Source of the DNA: Trebonia sp035571275
GTDB lineage: Bacteria; Actinomycetota; Actinomycetes; Streptosporangiales; Streptosporangiaceae
Reading direction: 5' to 3'
DNA length: 18,562 nucleotides
NCBI GenBank assembly: GCA_035571275.1
Contig: DATMKQ010000124.1
Span: forward strand, 1-18,562
Shown: positions 5,621-11,685 of the stretch, one piece after another
Position numbering within the stretch: position 1 is the first letter of the stretch
Layout: the number at the start of each line of letters is the position of its first letter
Made by a program: the position numbers and the translations under genes
Notes under the pieces: generated by a model
The model's database searches: none
The model's input: the letters and a program-made list of their open reading frames with translations, nothing else
Told to the model about the DNA's origin: nothing

Positions 5621-7643
5621 CGTTGCCCGTCCTCCCTGTACGAGTGATGAGACGGGACGACCACTCCCCCGCGTGCTCGAATTCACTCCAGAGCAAGGGT
5701 CCGGTGCTGGTGGGAAGCCACGATCCGTTCTGGATAAAGATTTTGATTTTCCTGAACGGACCGTTGTGACTCTTTAACCGGTTAGGCGGTCTGGCAAGAT
5801 GGGGCCCATGGATATCGGTATCGGTCTTCCGTCCACGATCCCCGGAATTCCCGGCCGGCTGATCATGCAGTGGGCCAGCGCCGCCGAAGAGGCCGGCTTC
5901 TCCTCCCTGGGAACGCTCGACCGCGTCGTGTACGGCAACATGGAGACGGTGCCCGTGCTGGCGGCCGCGGCCGCGGCGACCGAACGGATCGGGCTCACGA
6001 CCGCGATCCTCATCGGCCCCTACCGCGGCAACGGCGCGCTGCTGGCCAAGCAGCTGGCCACGGTGGACAGGATCGCCGAGGGCCGGCTGCAGCTCGGCAT
6101 CGCGGTCGGCGGGCGCCCCGACGACTTCGAGGCGACCGGGTCGCCTTTCGGTACGAGGGGACGCGACTTCGACGCCCAGCTCGCCGAGATGCGGGCGGTG
6201 TGGGCGCAGGAGCCGCGCGGCTTCGCCGGGGCGATCGGGCCGGTGCCGGTGCGGGCGGGCGGGCCGCCGATGCTGTTCGGCGGGAACGCGGACGCGGCGC
6301 TGCGCCGGATGGTCGAGTTCGGCGACGGCTGGATCATGGGCGGCGGCGGGCCAGAAGCGTTCGCCGCGGGCGCGCAGAAGGCCAGGGCGGTCTGGGATGA
6401 GGCGGGCCGCGCCGGGCAACCCCGGCTGGCCGCCCTGTCGTACGTCAGTCTGGGCGAGAACGCCGAGGAGAACGCGCGGAGCTACCTGAGCGACTACTAC
6501 GCATTCGCCGGCCCGTACGCCGCGCGGGTCGCGGACAGCGCGCTGACCAGCCCGCAGAAGGTCGTCCAGGCGCTGGAGGCGTTCAGCGAGGCCGGCTGCG
6601 ACGAGCTGGTCCTGTTCCCGTGCACCCCGGACATCGGGCAGGTCGCGATGACCGCTAGGGCCGCCGGGCTGTAAGACGCCGGTGGCGCCCGCGCTCTCGT
6701 TGACCAGCCGGAGAAGGAACTCGGGAACCCGCCCCGCGGAGAAGTCGTAGTACCGCACCCAGGTCGGCTCGATCGCGATACGCGCCATCTGCTTGTAGAC
6801 CTGCCTGACGTTCGCTTCGAACTGGCTGGCTTGCTCGCCGCTCATCGTCTTGGTCGACGCCTCGAGGTACTCGTCGGGGATGCCGTCGACGACGTCGATG
6901 GCCGCCACGCCCCGCACGGAAAGGGTTTTGAGTGCGCCGTCGTCGGAGTCGATCGTCAGCGCGACGTGCGGGCGGGCCGACAGGGCACGGAACTTGGGCG
7001 AGGTCGGCGCCGTGCACACGATGATCCGTCCGCCCTTCCAGAGGAACCCGACCGGGATCACCCGGGGGAAGCCGTCAGGGCCGGCATAGGCCATCCGGGC
7101 CAGCGACTGGCGTTCGAGCAGTTCGACGGCGTCCGGATGGGTGAGGTCCGCGATCGTCGCGTCTGGCGTCAAGGCGGCGCCGGCGATGGTGCCGGACAGC
7201 TTGCCCACGACGTCTTCCCAGCCGGTGCTGACGTTGGCCGCGACGTCGGGCCTGGCGGCAGCCAGGTCATCGAGCCGTTCGTGCACGAGGGTGAGCACCG
7301 TTGCCTCGCCGGGCGCCTCCCGGAACGTGACCGTGAGCAGCGAATCGAAGGCCGGCCCGTCCCTGCCCTCGGGTCCCACGAAACCCCAGCGGAACACGAT
7401 GCGGTGGCCGGGCACCAGCTCGGCCAGCTCGCAGTCGAACCCGCCGACCTGCCACCCGGCGCACGCGTGCCAGATCCGGAAGCGCCCGCCGGGCCGCTCG
7501 TCGACCTCGGCCCGGGTGACGGTGAAGGGTCCCGGCGCCATCCACTGGGCCAGCAGTTCCGGGTCAAGCCATGCCCGGTAGACCCGCTCAGGCGGTGCCG
7601 CAATGGTGCGTTCCAGCCGGACAACCAAGCGCTCATCGGTCAC
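5613..7643 (-). CDS. SRPBCC (AHSA1-like) and pyridoxamine-phosphate-oxidase-like fusion protein; no stop until 5613
   Basis: Only the part from 7643 down to about 6700 is supported as coding. Residues 1 to about 150 form an AHSA1/SRPBCC domain (ERTIAAPPERVYRAWLDPEL, VDERPGGRFRIWH, GWEDVVGKLSGTIAG). Residues about 165-313 form a PPOX-type split-barrel domain (GFPRVIPVGFLWKGGRI, APTSPKFRALSARPHVALTI, VKYQMARIAIEP-like QVYKQMARIAIEPTW) related to FMN- or F420-binding proteins. The GTG start (7643) overlaps the ArsR stop as TAGTG, so the two are translationally coupled. After RLVNESAGATGVL no stop follows. The frame continues antisense through the entire LLM gene and ends at TAG 5613-5615, inside ATGCGTAG at the GH3 start. 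The extension of about 350 residues looks like antisense sequence. A lost stop or a frameshift near 6700 is likely; the real end is unknown. Confidence 0.65.
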   Translation of the reverse strand: MTDERLVVRLERTIAAPPERVYRAWLDPELLAQWMAPGPFTVTRAEVDERPGGRFRIWHACAGWQVGGFDCELAELVPGHRIVFRWGFVGPEGRDGPAFDSLLTVTFREAPGEATVLTLVHERLDDLAAARPDVAANVSTGWEDVVGKLSGTIAGAALTPDATIADLTHPDAVELLERQSLARMAYAGPDGFPRVIPVGFLWKGGRIIVCTAPTSPKFRALSARPHVALTIDSDDGALKTLSVRGVAAIDVVDGIPDEYLEASTKTMSGEQASQFEANVRQVYKQMARIAIEPTWVRYYDFSAGRVPEFLLRLVNESAGATGVLQPGGPSGHRDLPDVRGAREQDQLVAAGLAERLQRLDDLLRAGQRAVRDPRGVRAGECVVVAQVAPRVLLGVLAQTDVRQGGQPGLPGAARLIPDRPGLLRARGERFWPAAAHDPAVAELDHPAQRRVRVPAEQHRRPARPHRHRPDRPGEAARLLRPHRPHLGELGVEVASPRTERRPGRLEVVGAPADRDAELQPALGDPVHRGQLLGQQRAVAAVGADEDRGREPDPFGRRGRGRQHGHRLHVAVHDAVERSQGGEAGLFGGAGPLHDQPAGNSGDRGRKTDTDIHGPHLARPPNRLKSHNGPFRKIKIFIQNGSWLPTSTGPLLWSEFEHAGEWSSRLITRTGRTGNDA
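5721..5763. repeat. 43-bp imperfect inverted repeat, first copy
   Basis: The arms CGATCCGTTC (5721-5730) and GAACGGACCG (5754-5763) are inverted copies with one mismatch. The similarity extends inward (TGGATAAA against the complement of TTTTCCT), making a dyad around an AT-rich centre. It lies between the divergent GH3 and LLM genes. A diverged copy is near 8870. Confidence 0.55.
5775..5784. promoter_or_regulatory. Perfect palindrome TAACCGGTTA, candidate operator
   Basis: This 10-bp perfect palindrome sits 14 bases upstream of the LLM oxidoreductase start and about 155 bases upstream of the GH3 start. It directly abuts the AGGCGG ribosome binding site of the LLM gene. A repressor bound here would block the plus-strand promoter. 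The palindrome is seen; the role is a guess. Confidence 0.3.
5799..6674 (+). CDS. LLM-class (probably F420-dependent) oxidoreductase
   Basis: The 291-residue product reads MDIGIGLPSTIPGIPG, then AEEAGFSSLGTLDRV, RIGLTTAILIGPYR, DRIAEGRLQLGIAVGGRPDD and VEFGDGWIMGGGG, and closes with CDELVLFPCTPDIGQV. This is a bacterial luciferase-like monooxygenase TIM barrel of the group that in Actinomycetota mostly uses coenzyme F420; some relatives use FMN. The substrate is unknown. Two starts are possible. The ATG at 5799 has AGGCGG nine bases upstream, while the ATG at 5808 matches the usual family N-terminus (MDIGIGLP); I keep 5799 because of the ribosome binding site. The gene diverges from GH3 and converges on the SRPBCC-PPOX gene, whose stop-less frame runs antisense through it completely. 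Confidence 0.88.
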   Translation: MGPMDIGIGLPSTIPGIPGRLIMQWASAAEEAGFSSLGTLDRVVYGNMETVPVLAAAAAATERIGLTTAILIGPYRGNGALLAKQLATVDRIAEGRLQLGIAVGGRPDDFEATGSPFGTRGRDFDAQLAEMRAVWAQEPRGFAGAIGPVPVRAGGPPMLFGGNADAALRRMVEFGDGWIMGGGGPEAFAAGAQKARAVWDEAGRAGQPRLAALSYVSLGENAEENARSYLSDYYAFAGPYAARVADSALTSPQKVVQALEAFSEAGCDELVLFPCTPDIGQVAMTARAAGL

Positions 7644-7957
7644 TAGGTCCTCCTCAATAGGTCTTCGAGGGCGTCGAGCCGCTCGCTCCAGTGCCGCTCG
7701 TAGAAGGCGAGCCAGGCATGCGCGGACGCGAGCGGCCCCGGCTCAAGGCGGCAGATGTGCCTGCGTCCGTCGATGGTCCGTTGGAGCAGGCCCGCCCGTT
7801 CCAGCACGTGGACGTGCTTGGCGGCGGCGGCGAGCGACATATCCAGCGGCGCCGCGAGCTGCCCCAGTGATTGGGGGTGCTCAAAGGCTACGAGAAGCCT
7901 GCCATAAAGTCCGCGCGGATCTCTCGCCACCCCCGCCCCTGGCCGCTGCACACTCAA
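7643..7957 (-). CDS. ArsR-family HTH transcriptional regulator
   Basis: The 104-residue product shows DPRGLYGRLLVAFEHPQSLG, MSLAAAAKHVHVLERAGLL (recognition helix region), RTIDGRRHICRLEPGPL and AFYERHWSERLDALEDLL. This is the winged-helix pattern of the ArsR subgroup that commonly precedes AHSA1/SRPBCC genes. The usual cysteine metal sites are not seen, so it is probably not a metal sensor. The start is a TTG at 7957 or the GTG at 7951 two codons later; no ATG is in frame. The N-terminus is a little shorter than usual, with the ADPTRR motif reading ARDPRG. It likely represses its own operon from the 40-bp gap shared with the divergent RGS-like gene. Confidence 0.82.
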   Translation of the reverse strand: MSVQRPGAGVARDPRGLYGRLLVAFEHPQSLGQLAAPLDMSLAAAAKHVHVLERAGLLQRTIDGRRHICRLEPGPLASAHAWLAFYERHWSERLDALEDLLRRT

Positions 7958-7997
7958 CGCATCGGCACGCCGGCCCGTGTGAGCGAGGGAGTAGCCA
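7958..7997. promoter_or_regulatory. Divergent promoter gap between arsR-type and RGS-like genes
   Basis: Only 40 bases separate the two divergent starts, so both promoters and any ArsR operator must lie here or extend into the coding ends. The GAGGGAG ribosome binding site of the plus-strand gene occupies the right end. I see no clear -35/-10 pair. Confidence 0.3.
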
Positions 7998-8855
7998 ATG
8001 CCGTCCCAGGGAGTCGCGTTTGACCAGCTCCTCGCGTCGATAGAAGCCTACTATGTGGAACCCGCGGACTACGACGAGGACAACATCCGCGATTGGTGTG
8101 ATGAGATCCCTGCGGAGAATCGTGGCACGTTCGAGATCGGCTACGAAATGGACGCCCACGGCTCAGGTAATCAGATACTGACGCAGATCACGTATATCCC
8201 GCCCAACGCGGAAGGCGAGGTGTGGTTCAGGACCATCCACCGGGTGGAAGATATCGTGCCTGCCCCACCGCCGTGGGACGAAGCGGCCGAAGACGTCGAC
8301 CTCCAGGCGCAGGACGAGGTGGCGCCGGACCCGCCGCCGTGGCCCGCTGAGCTCGACACCGGGGGTCACCGACGCACGCGAGCTGGCGTCCCGTCAGAAC
8401 TCGCCCCGGAACCTCATCTATCCCAACTGGCCGCGCAGTCACAGGCCATGGCCCAGCCGGGCGTGGGCGCGCCGACCGGGCCGGCGCCGGCAACCTTGCT
8501 CGAAGCGATCGTCATCCCGGCGTGGTGGAACGCCTACCTTGACTACGCGCGCACGAACTATTTGATGGAGCATGCGCAATTCGTCGCCGATCTCGGCGGT
8601 TACATGAACGCTCCGACCTGGGCGAACTTTGACAGGATGGTCAACTTGTACATCAGGGTCGAGTCCACCCGGGAGATCAACATCCAAGGCGTTTACCGTG
8701 CGGAACTTATCCAGATCAGCGACCAGACCACACCCGCCCAGCGAGAGCAGCGGCAGCCAGGACCGGGCGCCAATGTGTTCGATGCCGCGTACGGTGAGGT
8801 CTACTCCGACATGCTGGTAGGCGACTACGCCAAGTTCAGGGCACTGTACCCGTAG
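7998..8855 (+). CDS. Protein with C-terminal RGS-like (regulator of G-protein signalling) domain
   Basis: The 285-residue product has no signal peptide or membrane segment. Residues 1-88 form an unrecognised acidic domain (AFDQLLASIEAYYVEPADYD, FEIGYEMDAHGSG, EVWFRTIHRVEDI). Residues 89-165 are a Pro/Ala/Glu-rich linker. Residues about 166-285 follow the RGS nine-helix pattern: WWNAYLDYARTNYLMEHAQF, then FDRMVNLYIRVESTREINIQ, then VFDAAYGEVYSDMLVGDYAK plus FRAL. The INIQ and FDxA...Y..M..DY.KF stretches parallel the EINID-like and FDEAQ...I..LM..DSY.RF segments of animal RGS proteins, including the Asn that touches G-alpha. The ATG has GAGGGAG seven bases upstream. It is a single gene, divergent from arsR. 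Bacteria lack heterotrimeric G-alpha, so the target is unknown. The assignment is from pattern alone. Confidence 0.7.
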   Translation: MPSQGVAFDQLLASIEAYYVEPADYDEDNIRDWCDEIPAENRGTFEIGYEMDAHGSGNQILTQITYIPPNAEGEVWFRTIHRVEDIVPAPPPWDEAAEDVDLQAQDEVAPDPPPWPAELDTGGHRRTRAGVPSELAPEPHLSQLAAQSQAMAQPGVGAPTGPAPATLLEAIVIPAWWNAYLDYARTNYLMEHAQFVADLGGYMNAPTWANFDRMVNLYIRVESTREINIQGVYRAELIQISDQTTPAQREQRQPGPGANVFDAAYGEVYSDMLVGDYAKFRALYP

Positions 8856-8868
8856 AGAGTCGCTACGG

Positions 8869-8905
8869 TTCCGTTCGGGATAAAGGTCTTGATCTCCTTA
8901 ATCCG
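8869..8905. repeat. Diverged second copy of the 5721-5763 element
   Basis: Starting at TCCGTTCGGGATAAAGG the sequence matches 5724 onward at about 21 of the first 24 positions. Identity then falls to about three quarters over 34 bases, mostly by transitions. The right arm is degenerate and overlaps the stop codon of the GyrI-like gene. It lies at the convergent junction of the RGS-like and GyrI-like genes. Confidence 0.45.
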
Positions 8906-9392
8906 CGAGGCGGAATGCTAGCTGCGTTTGCCACTTGGTGAGGTCGGGTTGCTCCGCCGGGTTGGTCAGGTAGAACTCGACGCGGCAGCCCCACCGCTCG
9001 CCCGCGTCGGTGCGCGACATGTCCCAGGTCAGCCCGCGCTCCTGGGCCCAGGCGAGCAGCTCGGCGGTGGGGGCCACCAGCGTGTCGGGGGCGCCGGTGT
9101 GCGTCGTGACGGCGAACCGGCCCGCGGGCAGCGTCCCGGCGCGGATGTCGCCGTCGTCGTCGATCGCCGACGCGACGGGAACGCCGGCCTCGACCTCGAG
9201 TTGCCCCTCCATGTCGATGACGTGGTACCGGAAGAATGGCGGGCCGACGGGCGTGATTCCGCGAGCGCCAAGCCAGCCGAAGATCTCCGGAATGCGGTCG
9301 GCTACCGAGCCGACGGCCGCCATCGTGACCCAGGCGCGGATGCCCGCGTAGGGCTGGGCCGGTCGCTGTGTGATCTCCGGTGCTTCGTCCAC
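8898..9392 (-). CDS. GyrI-like (SbmC/AraC effector-binding type) small-molecule-binding protein
   Basis: The 164-residue product contains YAGIRAWVTMAAVGSVADRI, GPPFFRYHVIDMEGQLEVEA, LPAGRFAVTTHTGAPDTL and a C-terminal WGCRVEFYLTNPAEQPDLTK. This is the two-repeat GyrI-like fold found as a ligand-binding module of MerR and AraC regulators and as free proteins that bind small hydrophobic compounds. The GTG start is preceded by GAGGAGG, which begins inside the stop codon of the upstream MerR gene, so the two are co-translated. It may sequester or sense the same ligand as the MerR protein. No DNA-binding domain is present. Confidence 0.83.
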   Translation of the reverse strand: MDEAPEITQRPAQPYAGIRAWVTMAAVGSVADRIPEIFGWLGARGITPVGPPFFRYHVIDMEGQLEVEAGVPVASAIDDDGDIRAGTLPAGRFAVTTHTGAPDTLVAPTAELLAWAQERGLTWDMSRTDAGERWGCRVEFYLTNPAEQPDLTKWQTQLAFRLAD

Positions 9393-9402
9393 GGAGCCCT
9401 CC

Positions 9403-10215
9403 TCAGTTAGTGATTGGTTCGGCGAGTTCGGTCACCCAGTCGTCCCTGTTGCCGCTCAGCGTGAGCGTGACCTCGCGGGCGTAACCGAGTGAGGTGTACC
9501 CGCTGGCGTCGATCCAGCGGGCTAGTGCCTGGATGGCAGGCAGCACGCGGTCCATGGAACCGCAGTGGACCAAGGTCGCGGCCGCGCGGATGTCGCCCAG
9601 TTCGACGACATCGAAGCCGTGCCCGCGACCGGGCGCGCGGTCAGCGATCGGCAGGGCGGCGTGCACCTTCACGTCGTCGCCAGCGTCTTCGTAGTAGGCG
9701 ATCCCCGGACCCGTGACGTCGATGGCCGCCTCGCAGAGCAGCCCGGCCAGCTCGCCGTACAGGGGCTGGATGACCGGCGTGATGAACCGCGGCTCGTAGC
9801 CGGCCGCCAAGGCGGTGAGCTCGGCCACCCGTACCGCCTCGATCGGCTTGACCACGACGGACGGCGGTTCGCTGCCTTCGCTCTCGATGGCCGCCATCCT
9901 CACCTCGACCTGTGTCAGGCGGGCGGCGTCGATCGCGATCTGCTGGTGCAGTTCGGCGCGGCGCAGCATCAGCATGCCGCGTAGTTCGGCCGTGCCGATA
10001 CGCTCGTTCAGGATCGAGGCCACCTGCGGCAAGGTGAAACCCAGGTCCTTGAGCACGACGATCCGGTTCAGCCGGGACAGCTGACTGGCGTCGTACGAGC
10101 GGTAGCCAGTCGCGGGGTCGACGCGGACGGGCTCGAGCAGCCCGATCTCGTCGTAGTGACGCAGCATCCGCACCGACACCCGGCCGTGCCTGGCGAACTC
10201 TCCGATGGCGAACAT
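9403..10215 (-). CDS. MerR-family transcriptional regulator with C-terminal effector-binding domain
   Basis: The 270-residue product begins with a MerR winged helix (MFAIGEFARHGRVSVRMLRH, YDEIGLLEPVRVDPATGYRS, SRLNRIVVLKDLGFTLPQV). A coiled-coil stretch follows (LRRAELHQQIAIDAARLTQV, about 80-112), then a GyrI-like/BltR-type ligand domain (about 120-265) without metal-binding cysteines. It therefore belongs to the drug- or lipophile-sensing MerR group. It heads a two-gene operon with the free GyrI-like protein. The ATG at 10215 has no good ribosome binding site and lies only a few bases beyond the expected transcription start of a MerR-type promoter, so the message may be nearly leaderless. 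Autoregulation is likely. Confidence 0.9.
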   Translation of the reverse strand: MFAIGEFARHGRVSVRMLRHYDEIGLLEPVRVDPATGYRSYDASQLSRLNRIVVLKDLGFTLPQVASILNERIGTAELRGMLMLRRAELHQQIAIDAARLTQVEVRMAAIESEGSEPPSVVVKPIEAVRVAELTALAAGYEPRFITPVIQPLYGELAGLLCEAAIDVTGPGIAYYEDAGDDVKVHAALPIADRAPGRGHGFDVVELGDIRAAATLVHCGSMDRVLPAIQALARWIDASGYTSLGYAREVTLTLSGNRDDWVTELAEPITN

Positions 10216-10225
10216 GGCATCTCTA

Positions 10226-10256
10226 TGCTTAAACCCTCACACCATGTCAGGGTCAA
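10226..10256 (-). promoter_or_regulatory. MerR-type promoter with 19-bp spacer and operator dyad, inside the GH1 3' end
   Basis: On the minus strand TTGACC (10256-10251) and TAAGCA (10231-10226) are separated by 19 bp, the unusually long spacer of MerR-activated promoters. The spacer region carries a dyad: ACCCTCACA (10233-10241) and TGTCAGGGT (10245-10253) are inverted copies with one mismatch around CCA. The -35 and most of the dyad encode the last residues and stop codon of the upstream GH1 gene. Start codon 10215 is about 11 bases past the -10. Confidence 0.75.
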
Positions 10257-11631
10257 GCGACTCGCGCAGATCGGCGAACCGTGTGCTGCCGTCGAGTCCT
10301 TGGTGCCGGCGGATGATCTCCCGGAACCGCATTCCGCTGTGCTTGACGGCCCGGCGCTGCGTCGCGTAGTCGACGTAGCTGAGCCCGAAGCGCGGCCCGT
10401 ACCCGTACGCCCATTCGAAGTTATCGAGCAGGGACCAGCAGTAGTAGCCGCGTACTGGTGCGCCGCTTTCGACCGCCTCGATGGTCGCCTCGATGTGCCT
10501 GCTCAGGTACTCGGCTCGCTGCGGGTCGTGGACGAATCCCCCCGCGTCCGGCTCGTCGTCGAACGCGGCTCCGCTCTCGGTGACGTACAGGGCGGGCGCG
10601 CCGTACTCTTCCGCCACGCGGATGAGCGCGTCACGAAGGCCGTTTGGATGGATCTCCCAGTCCATGGCGGTGACGGCTGCGCCCTCAACGGGGACCTGCC
10701 GGAAACCGAGAGTGGCGACCTTCTCGTCGGCGACGACGCGCATGCGGAAGTAGTAGTTGACGCCGACGAAGTCGCAGCGCTCCGCGATGGTTTGCATGTC
10801 GCCGCCTTCGATGGGCACGTCGACTCCGTACAGTGCGGCCATGTCCGCCGGGTAACCCCTGCCGTGCAGCGGGTCAAGCCACCAGCGGTTTGTGTGACCG
10901 TCGGCGCGCCTGGCCGCCTCGGCGTCCGCCTCGGACGCGGTCGCCGGTTCGCACGGGCTCAGGTTGAGGACGATTCCGAGTGAGGCCGGCTTGCGCGCGC
11001 TAGCACGCACGCTGCGAACCGCCAGGCCGTGCCCGAGCAGCACGTGGTGCGAGGCGCGCACGGCGCTTCGCAGGTCGCGGCGGCCTGGCGCCATCGTTCC
11101 TTCGAGGTGGCCGATCCAGGCGCAGCACAACGGCTCGTTGACCGTGCACCAGTCGGTGACGCGGTCGCCGAGGCGGTCCGCGACGATGCCCGCGTAGTCG
11201 GCGAACCGGAAGGCCGTGTCACGGCAGACCCAGCCTCCGGTCTCCTGCAACGCCGACGGCAGGTCCCAGTGGTACAGCGTCACGAACGGGGTGATCCCGG
11301 CCGCGAGCAGGTCGTCGACCATCCGGTCGTAGTGGTCAAGGCCCTTGGTGTTGACCTTTCCCGCGCCAACAGGCTGGATGCGCGGCCACGCGATCGAAAA
11401 CCGGTAACTTGTCGCCTGCAGGTAGCGGAGCAAGTCCAGGTCCTCGTGCCACCGGCGATAGGAATCGGTCGCGATCCTGCCGTCGTCGCCGTCGCTGATC
11501 GCGAGCGGGGTTCGGCAGAAGTCGTCCCAGATGGACGGGCCGCGGCCGTCCGCGGACGGCGCGCCCTCGATCTGGAACGCGGACGTGGCGACGCCCCACC
11601 GGAAATCAGCGGGCAGCGTTTCAATTCGCAT
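10237..11631 (-). CDS. GH1 beta-glucosidase, cytoplasmic
   Basis: The 464-residue product has the full family-1 barrel and no signal peptide. It starts LPADFRWGVATSAFQIEGA and carries RFSIAWPRIQP, the acid/base glutamate in TVNEP (E166), FVGVNYYFRMRV, the nucleophile glutamate in YVTESGAAF (E352) and WSLLDNFEWAYGYGPRFGL. The usual nucleophile context is TENG; here it is TESG, a variation near the active site. It hydrolyses beta-linked disaccharides or aryl-beta-glucosides inside the cell. The ATG is preceded by GAAAGG. It lies 54 bases after the ROK regulator on the same strand, so ROK-GH1 is likely one operon under ROK control. Its last codons contain the promoter of the next gene. Confidence 0.93.
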   Translation of the reverse strand: MRIETLPADFRWGVATSAFQIEGAPSADGRGPSIWDDFCRTPLAISDGDDGRIATDSYRRWHEDLDLLRYLQATSYRFSIAWPRIQPVGAGKVNTKGLDHYDRMVDDLLAAGITPFVTLYHWDLPSALQETGGWVCRDTAFRFADYAGIVADRLGDRVTDWCTVNEPLCCAWIGHLEGTMAPGRRDLRSAVRASHHVLLGHGLAVRSVRASARKPASLGIVLNLSPCEPATASEADAEAARRADGHTNRWWLDPLHGRGYPADMAALYGVDVPIEGGDMQTIAERCDFVGVNYYFRMRVVADEKVATLGFRQVPVEGAAVTAMDWEIHPNGLRDALIRVAEEYGAPALYVTESGAAFDDEPDAGGFVHDPQRAEYLSRHIEATIEAVESGAPVRGYYCWSLLDNFEWAYGYGPRFGLSYVDYATQRRAVKHSGMRFREIIRRHQGLDGSTRFADLRESLDPDMV

Positions 11632-11685
11632 GCTGGAATGCCTTTCGTGGGCTTACGTGAGCTTGCTTAATCCTGCGATTGGCAC

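Noticed and set aside
5621..5686. Upstream ATG at 5686 as the GH3 start
   Set aside because: The ATG at 5620 has a good ribosome binding site and is followed directly by the signal peptide; the upstream start would put 22 polar residues before it.
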